Below are positions 42,932-52,179 of a stretch of 64,000 nucleotides of DNA, one piece after another. How positions within the stretch are numbered: position 1 is the stretch's first letter; the number at the start of each line of letters is the position of its first letter. The stretch is from positions 100,494 to 164,493 of the forward strand of contig CAWIZY010000007.1 of the NCBI GenBank assembly GCA_963840725.1, given 5' to 3'. The notes below the pieces were generated by a model. The model made no database searches, had not been told where the DNA came from, and was given only the letters and a program-made list of their open reading frames with translations. The DNA is from CAVWDU01 sp963840725 (lineage in GTDB: Bacteria > Pseudomonadota > Gammaproteobacteria > Pseudomonadales > Halieaceae). Made by a program: the position numbers and the translations under genes.

Positions 42932-43894
42932 ATGTACGAAGTTTTTTACGGGTTGAAAGCGGAACCCTTCAGGCTGAGCCCCGACCATAGGTTCTGCTAC
43001 GAGCATCGGAGTTACGCCAAGGCGAGGGCGTACATGACGTACGCGTTTCTGCGTGCCGAAGGTTTCGTTATGGTCACCGGCCGGCCGGGAACCGGTAAAA
43101 CGACCCTGGTTGGTGAACTGATAGAATATCTGGCGTGGAGAAGAATGCTACCGTCGCCAACCTCGTAAGCACCCAACTGGAGGCCAGCGATCTACTGAAG
43201 ATGGTGGCTTACAGCTTCGGGATCGGTCACAGGCCTGAGGATAAGGCAGGGCTGTTGCAGGCTCTAGACCGGCAATTGACATGGGACCAAACAGGTCATC
43301 GGGCCGTACTCATCGTCGATGAGGCCCAGGGTCTCAACCAGTCCGCCATGGAAGAGCTCCGTCTCCTGACCAAATTGCAGGTGGCGGGGCGGCCGCTACT
43401 GCAGATTTTTCTGCTTGGCCAGCCGGATCTGCGCGACCTGATCCTGGGTCCGGGTATGGAGCAGGTGCATCAGCGTATAGTCGCCTCCGCTAATCTGGGT
43501 GCGTTGCAGGAAGACGAGACCGAGGCATATATCGCCACCGGCTCGAGCGGGTGGGCTGGATGGGCAACCCGGCGTTCAGTAAGCCTGTATTTCCGCTGAT
43601 ATTCCGCTTCAGTGAGGGTATCCCGCGGCGAATCAACCTGATTTGCAGCCGCTCCTGTTGCACGGCAGTGTGGAGCAGCGAGAGCGCATCAGCGTCGCGG
43701 ACGTCAGAGAGGTTATTCTTGAGTTGCAGGAGGAAAACCTCGCGGCTGGCGATGCCCTTTCCGATCTGGATTTCGCAGTGGAAGATGTGTACGAAGACGA
43801 CGCGGTGGAGGACGCCGCGGCTCAAGTGCAAATTACCGCGGCGGGTACTGCGCTGCCCTTCCCAGGACTGAGCGCAGCACACGCCTTTAACTGA
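42932..43894 (+). pseudogene. XrtA-associated ATPase, ExeA-like (three frameshifts)
   Basis: About 320 aa after repair. The family start YEVFYGLKAEPFRLSPDHRF, Walker A GRPGTGKTTL, Walker B VLIVDEAQGLN and the sensor region LLGQPDLRDLI define the exosortase-linked AAA ATPase. Shifts near 43130, 43533 and 43652 each fit one missing base; the joined C-terminal part reads HRLERVGWMGNPAF and IPRRINLICSR. In related clusters this gene lies beside the polysaccharide export genes, as here. Whether it is functional depends on the true sequence. Confidence 0.82.
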
Positions 43895-44126
43895 GCTTCC
43901 CCGTTCCTGGGTGTTGCCTTTACTTACCTGTCTGGCTCTTCCAAAAAAGGGGCTGTTCTCCCTTGCGGACGGACTGTCTCTTCGTACAATCCACCCACCG
44001 TTTCATCCCATCGCCTGGCGATTGTGATTCTTTTCACAGTGTCGGGCCTCAAGTAGTGTCCCGTTAAGACGCGCGTGATAGACTAGTTCGCTTGTCATAG
44101 ATGGCCAGACCCAGATGGAGAGATAC

Positions 44127-44779
44127 ATGTCGGGTATTAGCGGCTAGTGTTTAAATCTGCTCAGGGTCTATGGTAAGCGTTCTGTCGGGGTGGCGTCATT
44201 AGTCTTTCTGCTGGCCGGATCCGGAGGTGATTCGCTCCCGCCAGTGCCCGATTCTCAGCGCGAGCTAGAGGCGAGTTACAATTACCTGATCGGGCCGGGC
44301 GATAGCGTCGAAATTTTCGTCTGGGGTAACGAAGAGCTCAGCACCATCGCCCAGGTGCGCCCCGATGGCAAGCTGACCACGCGGCTGGTGGACGATCTGC
44401 CTGCCAGCGGTCGCACGGCGACCCAATTGGCCAGAGAATCGAGAAGTGCTTACGCCAAGTATGTCAGGCAGCCGGTGGTCAGTGTGATTGTCAACGGGTT
44501 CGTGGGGCTACCGGAGCAGCAGGTTAGGGTTGTCGGCGAGGCAGCCGAGCCCGTCGGTGTGCCTTTCCCAAGCATATGACACTGCTAGACCTGATGATAG
44601 CAGTCGGAGGGATGACTGAGTATGCCTCGGGAAATGATTCGGTGCTTGTCCGCTGGGAGAACGGTGTTTACCAGTCATACAGCCTGAGACTGGACGATTT
44701 GCTCAAGGACGGGGATATCTCGGCGAACCTGTCGCTGTTGCCGGGTGATATCGTCATCATTACCGAGTCGTGGTTCTGA
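44127..44779 (+). pseudogene. Polysaccharide export protein, Wza/EpsE family (interrupted, lipobox altered)
   Basis: Outer-membrane secretin-like export channel. The poly-export motif IGPGDSVEIFVWGNEELS is followed by VRPDGKLTTRLVDDL and a SLBB-like half (LLDLMIAVGGMTEYASGN). GGAGA before ATG 44127 marks the likely start, but an in-frame TAG sits at 44145-44147. The expected lipobox LLAGC reads LLAGS (TCC instead of TGC). A third defect is a shift near 44568 (one missing base in CCC). About 215 aa when repaired, short for Wza but normal for the exosortase-linked EpsE type. Confidence 0.8.
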
Positions 44780-44832
44780 TCCCGTAAAACCGCGCTGAAT
44801 TGAATCAGACAAAACCTGAACAGAGAGTCGCG

Positions 44833-46376
44833 ATGCAGCAGATACTCACAGAATTATTCGGTTACCTCTGGGGTGCCTGGCGGTATCGCTGGGTGGCAAT
44901 TGCATCGCATGGGCAATCGCGATCGGGGGGTGGTCCTTTGTGTGGAAAATGCCGGAGGCATATGTCGCCAGCGCCAGGATCTATGTCGACACCAGTAGCG
45001 TGTTGCGACCTCTGTTGCGCGGACTTGCGATTCAACCTGATATCAATGAGCGGGTTAGCATGATGAGCCGGACGCTGCTGAGTCGTCCGAATCTCGAAAA
45101 GCTGATGCGTATGACCGACCTCGACCTGCAGGTGGGTAATGACGAAGAGCTCGAAGACACCCTCGATGAGTTGCGGGAGGCCATCTCTCTGGCGGGAGAT
45201 ATCCAGAATCCTTCGCTCTACTCAATCAGGGTTGTTCACAGCGACCGGGATCTGGCGAAGAGCATAGCTCAGTCCCTCATCACGGTATTCATCGAGAGCT
45301 CTCTGAGTGGAAAACGCGAGGACAGTTCCGGTGCCCAGGACTTCCTGGATGACCAGATCACAGAGTATGAAAAGCGCTTTATCGAGGCAGAGAACAGAGT
45401 CGCCCAGTTCAAGCAATACAACATGGACCTGTTGCCCGGCAGTGGTGGAGACTATTACACCCGTTTGCAGACGGCGAGAGACCAACTGAAGCAGGCACGG
45501 TTGAGGTTGAGTGAGGCCGAAAACCGTAAGCGCGAACTCGAGCGGCAGGTGGCGGGGGAAGACCCGGTATTTCTCTCCAGCGGTATATCACCCACACAAA
45601 GCATGAGCCCTCTGGACATGAGAATTCAGTCACTCAAGACTCAGCTTGACGCACTGTTGACCCGCTACACGGACAACCACCCTGAAGTACGGCAACTCAA
45701 GAGCATGATCAGAGATCTGGATCGTGAAAAAATGGCGGAGTATGGTCGTGCCGTTGAGGGTGCTGGCGGAGGCTACGAAGCCTTGTCCACGAGTCCGGTC
45801 TACCAGGGCATGCGCACCATGCTGGGGCAGGCAGAGGCCGAGATTGCCGAGCTGCAGATCCGGGTGGGAGAGTACGAAAACAGGGTCAATGACCTCAACG
45901 GCAAGGTCAACACCATTCCCGAGGTTGAGGCGCGTCTCAAGCAGTTGAACCGCGATTATGCAGTCGTATCGGCGAATCATCAGGAGATGTTGGAACGTCG
46001 TGAGTCTGCGCGCCTGTCCGAGGATCTTGAAGCGAGCTCCAGTGATGTTATTTTTCGGGTTATCGAGCCGCCCTTTGTGCCCACTGCCCCCAGCGAGCCC
46101 GATAAGCTGCTGCTCAATGCCGCGGTGTTGCTGGCCTCGGTTCTGGTCGGAGCGGGCGTTGCCCTCCTGATATCATTGATTAACCCGGTTATCAGTAATA
46201 CGCGAACGCTGACCAATATCTCTGGTTTTCCCTTACTGGGGGTTGTTCCCTATCACCAGAGCCAGGCGGAAAGACGTAAGGACCTGGTCGGCGGCGTCGT
46301 GTTTGCCTCGCTCGCGGCCGGTCTGGTGCTGATCTTTGCCGGCCTCGCCGCAACGCAAAATATGGCAATTGCCTGA
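44833..46376 (+). pseudogene. XrtA system polysaccharide chain-length determinant (one frameshift)
   Basis: Wzz/GumC-like inner-membrane protein of about 515 aa. The first helix is split: the frame breaks near 44903 and one missing base restores IAIAWAIAIGGWSFVWKMP. The periplasmic region has long coiled coil (about 160-360). The second helix, AAVLLASVLVGAGVALLIS, lies near residue 435, and a further pair of helices occurs near the end. PPFVPTAPSEPDKLLL just before the helix is the Pro-rich Wzz motif. It precedes the separate tyrosine autokinase, as usual in exosortase clusters. Confidence 0.87.
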
Positions 46377-46440
46377 CGGTTTCTTGTTTGGGTCGAGACA
46401 GCGCTATTTTTGGCGGCTGCCTAAAGTAATGGAATAGACA

Positions 46441-47481
46441 ATGAGCATAATAGAAAAGGCAGTCAGTCTGCTGGACAAAACTCCGGCCCGGCAGCAGCGC
46501 CGGAGCGATATTGCCGGCAGGGCCGCGCCAGTGGGCGGAGATCCTGTAGCCGATCCCGGACACGCTGCCAAAAAGGCATCGATCCGAGAGGAGTTTGCCC
46601 TGGGCAGTGCGGATCTGCGAACCGGATGGCACCCTGCCGGCTCGAGTGAGAACAGCGACGATCTTATTAATATCCCCTTTGAAACGCTTCACGAGCGTGG
46701 GATATTTATACCCGCTGTGCCTCGCAGCGTGATCGCTGAGTCTCTGCGAACCATCAAACGTCCGCTACTCAAGAACATTGGGAACACCGGTGCGGCAGCT
46801 ATCGATGAGGCGAATCTGATCATGGTGACCAGTGCGCTGGCGGGCGAAGGCAAGACCTTCACTGCTATCAGTCTGGCCATGAGTATCGCGATGGAACAGG
46901 ATAAGCGGGTATTGTTCGTTGACGCGGACATTGCCAAGGCGCGAGGCGGAAACATGCTGGGCGTGCCCGAGAACCAGCCGGGTATTATCGACGTGCTGGA
47001 AAACCCTGAGGTATCTCTGAGCGACGTGATCATGCGCACCAACATGGACAAGCTGAGCATACTGCCAGCCGGAGCGTTTCACGAGCGGTGTAACGAGTTG
47101 CTGGCCAGCGAGAGTATGCGTGCAATGATGACTGAACTATCGCGTCGCTATCCCGATCGCGTGGTGATTTTTGACTCTCCACCGGTATTGCTCACCACTG
47201 AGGCTGGCGTGTTGGCAAATCTGATGGGGCAGATTGTCTTTGTAGTTCAGGCTGATGCAACGCCGCAGCATGTGGTCGCTGAGGCGCTGGAGCGAATCAG
47301 CGGAGACAAGATGGTAGGCATGGTACTCAACCAGGCGAGTTCTGCGCGTTTCAATCGGGCCTATGGCTATGGCTATGGCTACGGGTATGGCTATGGTTAC
47401 GGTTCCGGCTACGGTCATCGGGTGCGTGAGGACCGTCAGGCCGAGGCGGATGCGCTGCACCCAGAGGCGCCCGGGGCCTGA
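46441..47481 (+). CDS. XrtA-associated tyrosine autokinase (BY-kinase)
   Basis: 346 aa cytoplasmic kinase. Walker A SALAGEGKTFTA near residue 137, Walker A' VLFVDADIAKAR and Walker B VVIFDSPPVLL. The C-terminus carries a tyrosine cluster: about seven Gly-Tyr units in a row (47360-47412), the usual site of autophosphorylation. The separate kinase and chain-length proteins together equal a Wzc. The phosphatase at 21729-22217 is its likely opponent. Confidence 0.92.
   Translation: MSIIEKAVSLLDKTPARQQRRSDIAGRAAPVGGDPVADPGHAAKKASIREEFALGSADLRTGWHPAGSSENSDDLINIPFETLHERGIFIPAVPRSVIAESLRTIKRPLLKNIGNTGAAAIDEANLIMVTSALAGEGKTFTAISLAMSIAMEQDKRVLFVDADIAKARGGNMLGVPENQPGIIDVLENPEVSLSDVIMRTNMDKLSILPAGAFHERCNELLASESMRAMMTELSRRYPDRVVIFDSPPVLLTTEAGVLANLMGQIVFVVQADATPQHVVAEALERISGDKMVGMVLNQASSARFNRAYGYGYGYGYGYGYGSGYGHRVREDRQAEADALHPEAPGA
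47361..47415 (+). repeat. Tandem GGCTAT-type repeat coding Gly-Tyr units
   Basis: Nine imperfect six-base units (GGCTAT, GGCTAC, GGGTAT, GGTTAC and similar) with synonymous third-base changes, inside the BY-kinase C-terminus. Unit number could vary between strains by slippage. Confidence 0.7.
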
Positions 47482-47487
47482 AGCAGA

Positions 47488-49002
47488 ATGATGAGTCCCA
47501 CTCAGACAATGAGGCGTTTATTGCTCGTTACCGTGACAGTCGCCAGCCTTTTCGCTGTGCCTGTGAAGGCCGCGGAGTGGGAAAAGAAAGCAGCGCTACG
47601 AGTGGGTTCTATCTATACGGACAACGTGTGCTTGACCCCCGACGAAAAAATCGATAAGTGGATCGCCACAGCGACCCCCAGTGGAGCGCTTTATCGGCGT
47701 GGGGGACGCAGCGAGTTGGACTTGAGGTTCAGCCTTGCGTTCAACACGCTCGCTGAAAGCTCGTTGGATTGCCCCGACGGTCGACAGGGACGGGGAGGCG
47801 TCAGTAATATTTCGCCAGCGCCGCGCCTGACCCTGCTTTCACAAACCGAGGTAGTGCAGGACTGGTTTTATTTTGATGCTCAAGGCTTCGCTGGCCAGAA
47901 CCTCGTCAATGCTTTTGCGCCAGGAGGTGGTGACGAAATCAATGCGAGCGGTAATATCAATACTACGTATAGCTATAGCCTGAGCCCCTATCTGTATCGA
48001 AGAATCAATGAGCGCTATGACGTGCTGTTGAGGTACACCTTTGATCAGCGTCTCAACACGAGTGATTTCGTCCGCGACAGTATTGGTCACCGGGTGCAGT
48101 TTGATGCCGGGCTGGCACCAGAGCGCAATGCCTTCAGCTACGGGGTTACGGCTGATTACTATGAGGTCACCTATGCTGAATTTCGCGGGCGGCCAGAAGT
48201 CAATACGAAAATCTCCAGTGTGCGCCTTAGAGGGGCCTACCAGATAGATCGAAAGTGGGCGTTGTATGGGACGGTGGGCGTCGACAAAAACGACTTTCTA
48301 TCGTCGTTTGACAACATCGACGATACCGCTTGGGACGCGGGTGTGGTGTGGACACCCAATACCCGCGTTCGGATCGAGGCGGGTACCGGACAGCGATTTT
48401 TCGGCAGCACTCCCCGTGCCTCTGTCAGTTACCGTCATAAACGCAGCGACTTGCAATTCGAGTATAAACGCGAGCTGACCTATACCCGCAATCTGCGTGT
48501 AGACAATCAGATCCCTGGTGGTAACCTGCCGGACTTTGGAGGCGAAGACCCCGGGTTTTCTGGCACGCCGACAACGCTGTCAGCACAACCAATAGTCACT
48601 GAGGGATATGCCCTGCGTTATACACTTCATGGTGTTCGCAATACCTTGGGCGCCAGTGCATCCCGGTCCGACCAGAGTCGGGCTGTTGATGGCCGCAACT
48701 CTGATTTTACCAATTACCGGGTTTTTTGGCGCTACCGCTTGTCTGGCAAGTCGAACTTGACTGCCCGGGTCTCTTATGCAGAGCGGGACGGGCAGACTTT
48801 GCAGTTAGGCGACGATGATCTTTTGGGGCCGGTTCGCGCTTCGAATACCTGGATGTATTATTTGGGATTGGACAGAAAGACCGGTCGTCGAAGCCGTATT
48901 ATCGCCAGCTATCAGTACCGTGATCGGCAATCTGAGCAGGAACTCGATAGCTACCAGGAAAACCGATTCACTATCGCATGGCAATATGACTTCAGGACTT
49001 GA
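47488..49002 (+). CDS. PEP-CTERM system-associated outer-membrane beta-barrel protein
   Basis: 504 aa with a signal peptide (about 1-28, ending VKAAEW). The rest shows alternating hydrophobic/polar strands and ends in FTIAWQYDFRT. It matches in length, position and N-terminal pattern (LRVGSIYTDNVCL) the uncharacterised outer-membrane family found between the autokinase and the deacetylase in exosortase A clusters. A role as secretion porin is inferred from barrel shape and context. Confidence 0.85.
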   Translation: MMSPTQTMRRLLLVTVTVASLFAVPVKAAEWEKKAALRVGSIYTDNVCLTPDEKIDKWIATATPSGALYRRGGRSELDLRFSLAFNTLAESSLDCPDGRQGRGGVSNISPAPRLTLLSQTEVVQDWFYFDAQGFAGQNLVNAFAPGGGDEINASGNINTTYSYSLSPYLYRRINERYDVLLRYTFDQRLNTSDFVRDSIGHRVQFDAGLAPERNAFSYGVTADYYEVTYAEFRGRPEVNTKISSVRLRGAYQIDRKWALYGTVGVDKNDFLSSFDNIDDTAWDAGVVWTPNTRVRIEAGTGQRFFGSTPRASVSYRHKRSDLQFEYKRELTYTRNLRVDNQIPGGNLPDFGGEDPGFSGTPTTLSAQPIVTEGYALRYTLHGVRNTLGASASRSDQSRAVDGRNSDFTNYRVFWRYRLSGKSNLTARVSYAERDGQTLQLGDDDLLGPVRASNTWMYYLGLDRKTGRRSRIIASYQYRDRQSEQELDSYQENRFTIAWQYDFRT

Positions 49003-49030
49003 CGGGGCGGACACAGCGGTGACTCAAACT

Positions 49031-49882
49031 ATGCAAAATATGATCGTGAATGCGATGACGGTTGATGTGGAAGACTATTTCCAGGTCTCTGCCTTCGAGT
49101 CAAATGTCGATAAGTCTGATTGGGACAACATGCCGCGAAGGGTGGAGGCGAACGTTGACCGCATCCTGAAGTTGTTTGATGACAAGGGTATTAATGCGAC
49201 TTTTTTTACGCTGGGCTGGGTCGCGCAAAGGCACCCTGAAATGGTCCGCCGCATCGTTGCCGAGGGGCATGAGCTGGCGAGCCACAGCTGGGAACACACC
49301 CGAGTCAACCTGCAGGATGCCAGCGAGTTTCGGGAAGATATCAGCCGAACAAAAAAGTTGCTGGAAGATGTGTCCGGTCAGGTGGTGACCGGATACAGGG
49401 CGCCAAGTTATTCTATTGGCGCGTCCAACCTCTGGGCCCTGGATGAACTGGCAAATGCCGGCTATCTCTACAGCTCCAGCATCGTTCCGATCAAGCATGA
49501 TCTCTATGGGATGCCTGAGGCACCCCGATTTGCATTCCGGGCAGCTGAAGGCAGGTTACTGGAAGTGCCAGTGACCACCGTGACTATTGCAGGACGCAAT
49601 ATAAATTGCGGTGGAGGCGGCTGGTTCCGACTGTTCCCTTACGGATTTTCACGCTGGGCCCTCGGGCAGGTCAACAACCAGGAAGGTCAGGCAGGAGTTT
49701 TCTATTTCCATCCCTGGGAAATTGACCCTGAACAGCCGCGACCCAGCGGGCTCAGTGCGAAGAGTCGCTTCCGCCATTACCTAAATCTCGATCACATGTT
49801 TTCCCGTTTGGAGCATCTGCTCGACGATTTTTCCTGGGGAAGGATGGACGACATTTTTCTCGGAGAGCGAAAGCCCGTATGA
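49031..49882 (+). CDS. XrtA-associated polysaccharide deacetylase
   Basis: About 283 aa NodB-fold deacetylase. The metal Asp is in TVDVEDYFQVSAFE near the N-terminus. H-S-W-E-H in ELASHSWEHTRV supplies the His pair, and GYRAPSYSI is the catalytic Arg segment. A FYFHPWEID block closes the site. The open frame extends upstream into the barrel gene (ATG 48986 and beyond), but family members start a few residues before the DVEDYF motif, so I use ATG 49031. The stop overlaps the FemAB-like gene (ATGA). Confidence 0.9.
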   Translation: MQNMIVNAMTVDVEDYFQVSAFESNVDKSDWDNMPRRVEANVDRILKLFDDKGINATFFTLGWVAQRHPEMVRRIVAEGHELASHSWEHTRVNLQDASEFREDISRTKKLLEDVSGQVVTGYRAPSYSIGASNLWALDELANAGYLYSSSIVPIKHDLYGMPEAPRFAFRAAEGRLLEVPVTTVTIAGRNINCGGGGWFRLFPYGFSRWALGQVNNQEGQAGVFYFHPWEIDPEQPRPSGLSAKSRFRHYLNLDHMFSRLEHLLDDFSWGRMDDIFLGERKPV

Positions 49883-50910
49883 ACCTGGTTGTTAGAGAAT
49901 TTGAGGATGCTGATGCAGAGCGCTGGGACGCATTTGTAGACGGCTGCCCAGAGGCGACATTTTTTCACCGCGCCGGCTGGCGAGCCGTTTTGACCCGGGC
50001 CTTCAATCATCGTTGTATCTATTTGATTGCCGAGCGTGGCGGTGAGATCGAGGGTGTACTGCCGCTGGCGCAGGTGAAAAGCGCCTTGTTCGGAAATTCG
50101 CTGTCATCACTCCCCTTCTGTGTCTATGGCGGTATAGCGGCGACGTCTGATGACGCCACGCTGGCCCTGCGGGAAGTCGCTTGCGACCATGCCAGGACGC
50201 TGAACGTGGACGCGCTGGAAATGCGAAACCTTAAGATAACGAACTCTGGCTGGCCGACCAAGGATCTGTATTTCACCTTCCGCAAAGCGATCGAGCCAGA
50301 TAATGACGTCAACCTTAAAGCGATTCCTAACAAGCAACGCGCAATGGTCCGGAAAGGCATCAAGTCAGGTCTTGTAAGTGAAGAAGTAGAAGACAGTCAA
50401 CGTCTGTATCGTGTGTACTCAGAAAGCGTGCGCAACCTTGGAACCCCGGTGTTTACTTCCAGATATCTGCAGGTGCTGCAGCAGGTATTTGGTACGGACT
50501 GTCGGATACTGATGATCAAGGACGGAGATGAAGATGTTGCGGGTGTAATGAGCTTTTACTTCCGTGGTGAGGTGCTGCCCTATTACGGTGGCAGTATTGC
50601 CCGAGCCAGAAGTATCAAGGGTTGCAATGACTTTATGTACTGGGAGCTTATGCGCCGGTCAGCAGAAGAGGGTTTAAAAAGCTTTGATTTTGGCCGTAGC
50701 AAGAGTGGTACCGGCCCGTTTAAGTTCAAGAAAAACTGGGGTTTTACCCCCGAACCGCTGCCTTATGAGTATTACCTTGTTGGTGCTGACGATATGCCAA
50801 ATATTAACCCGACCAACCCGAAGTACAAGTTTTTCGTGGATAACTGGAAGCGTCTCCCACTGGGGGTTGCAAATCTTCTGGGTCCGATGCTTGCAAAGAA
50901 CCTGGGGTAA
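49879..50910 (+). CDS. FemAB-like protein, XrtA/PEP-CTERM system-associated
   Basis: 343 aa protein of the FemAB/GNAT acyl-transfer fold. Motifs include CPEATFFHRAGWRAVL near the N-terminus, PFCVYGGIAA, and the C-terminal DFGRSKSGTGPFKFKKNWGF segment. Relatives transfer amino acids from aminoacyl-tRNA; the substrate of this branch is not known. It sits tightly between the deacetylase and a glycosyltransferase and may decorate the polysaccharide (inference). Confidence 0.9.
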   Translation: MNLVVREFEDADAERWDAFVDGCPEATFFHRAGWRAVLTRAFNHRCIYLIAERGGEIEGVLPLAQVKSALFGNSLSSLPFCVYGGIAATSDDATLALREVACDHARTLNVDALEMRNLKITNSGWPTKDLYFTFRKAIEPDNDVNLKAIPNKQRAMVRKGIKSGLVSEEVEDSQRLYRVYSESVRNLGTPVFTSRYLQVLQQVFGTDCRILMIKDGDEDVAGVMSFYFRGEVLPYYGGSIARARSIKGCNDFMYWELMRRSAEEGLKSFDFGRSKSGTGPFKFKKNWGFTPEPLPYEYYLVGADDMPNINPTNPKYKFFVDNWKRLPLGVANLLGPMLAKNLG

Positions 50911-50916
50911 TTACCA

Positions 50917-52179
50917 ATGGAGGCATCAAGCGCAAGCGACAAGACACCATTGCTATTCCTTTGTCATCGCATTCCTTACCCACCCAATAAAGGCGATAAG
51001 ATTCGCTCGTTTCATTTGCTGCATCATCTCAGTCAGCACTTTGACATATATCTGGCGACCTTTGTGGATGATCCCGCCGATTGGCCATGGGTGCCCGAGG
51101 TCGAAAAATTTTGTTGTGAGACTCTATTCGTGGCTCAAAAAAAGTGGCCAGCCAGACTGCAAAGCCTGACCGGCTTGCTTAGCGGTGAGGCCCTGTCGGT
51201 GCCATTCTATGCCAATCGGGAAATGCGCAACTGGGTTCGGACAACCGTCCGCGAAAACGCGATAGAGCGTGTACTGGTTTTCTCATCGCCGATGGCACAG
51301 TACGTCCTGAACGAAACCCACCACTTCAGGCGCAAGGTTGTCGACTTTGTTGATGTCGATTCAGACAAGTGGCAACAATACGCACAGCAGAAAAACTGGC
51401 CGATGAACTGGCTGTATGAAAGAGAATCTCGTCGGCTGCTGACTTACGAGGAAAAACTGGCTGACGACTTCGATGCGGGGCTGTTTGTTTCCTGTTCTGA
51501 GGCTGAATTGTTCCGTCAGTTGTTGCCTGCCACCGCCGACAAAATTGGCTATTACAACAACGGTGTCAACACGGATTATTTCTTCCCGGCCGCCGACCTG
51601 GTGTCGCCTTATCCCGAGGGAATAACCCCCATTGTGTTTACCGGAGCTATGGACTACTGGCCTAATATAGACGCTGTGGTCTGGTTTGCGCAGGAGGTCT
51701 TGCCTGAGCTGCGCAAACAGCGCCCTGAGGTCTGTTTTTATATAGCCGGCTCCAATCCCAGCAAGGTGGTGCAGCTGTTGCAGCAGATCCCCGGCGTCGT
51801 GGTCACTGGCAGAGTTGAAGACATGCGACCTTACATACAGTACGCCATCGCTTCGGTCGCCCCTATGCGGGTGGCCCGCGGCGTGCAGAACAAAGTACTC
51901 GAGGCAATGGCAATGGCTACACCTGTGCTGGTGAGCCGCAAGGGCCTGGAGGGTATTGACGCGAGTGACCGGGAACAGGTATTGCTCGCCGACTCACGGG
52001 ACGATTACCTGCAACTGATCAATGATATCCTCGATGGCCACTATCCCGAGCTGGGCGCACGGGCAAAAGACTTTGTAACCGCGCACTTTAACTGGGATAA
52101 CAATCTGCCTGAGGTCGTGCTGTTGCTGGGGCAGGAGCCTGCAATGTCTTTGCTTCCGCAGCGGGTAAGTCATGGTTGA
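50917..52179 (+). CDS. XrtA/PEP-CTERM system glycosyltransferase (GT4-like, first of the set)
   Basis: 420 aa. The N-terminal FLCHRIPYPPNKGDKIRSFH motif and VVDFVDVDSDKWQQYA are characteristic of this exosortase-linked family. FTGAMDYWPN and the nucleotide-sugar site (VAPMRVARGVQNKVLEAMAM, with the E-x7-E-like pattern) are present. Six bases separate it from the FemAB-like gene and its stop overlaps the exosortase start. Confidence 0.9.
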   Translation: MEASSASDKTPLLFLCHRIPYPPNKGDKIRSFHLLHHLSQHFDIYLATFVDDPADWPWVPEVEKFCCETLFVAQKKWPARLQSLTGLLSGEALSVPFYANREMRNWVRTTVRENAIERVLVFSSPMAQYVLNETHHFRRKVVDFVDVDSDKWQQYAQQKNWPMNWLYERESRRLLTYEEKLADDFDAGLFVSCSEAELFRQLLPATADKIGYYNNGVNTDYFFPAADLVSPYPEGITPIVFTGAMDYWPNIDAVVWFAQEVLPELRKQRPEVCFYIAGSNPSKVVQLLQQIPGVVVTGRVEDMRPYIQYAIASVAPMRVARGVQNKVLEAMAMATPVLVSRKGLEGIDASDREQVLLADSRDDYLQLINDILDGHYPELGARAKDFVTAHFNWDNNLPEVVLLLGQEPAMSLLPQRVSHG

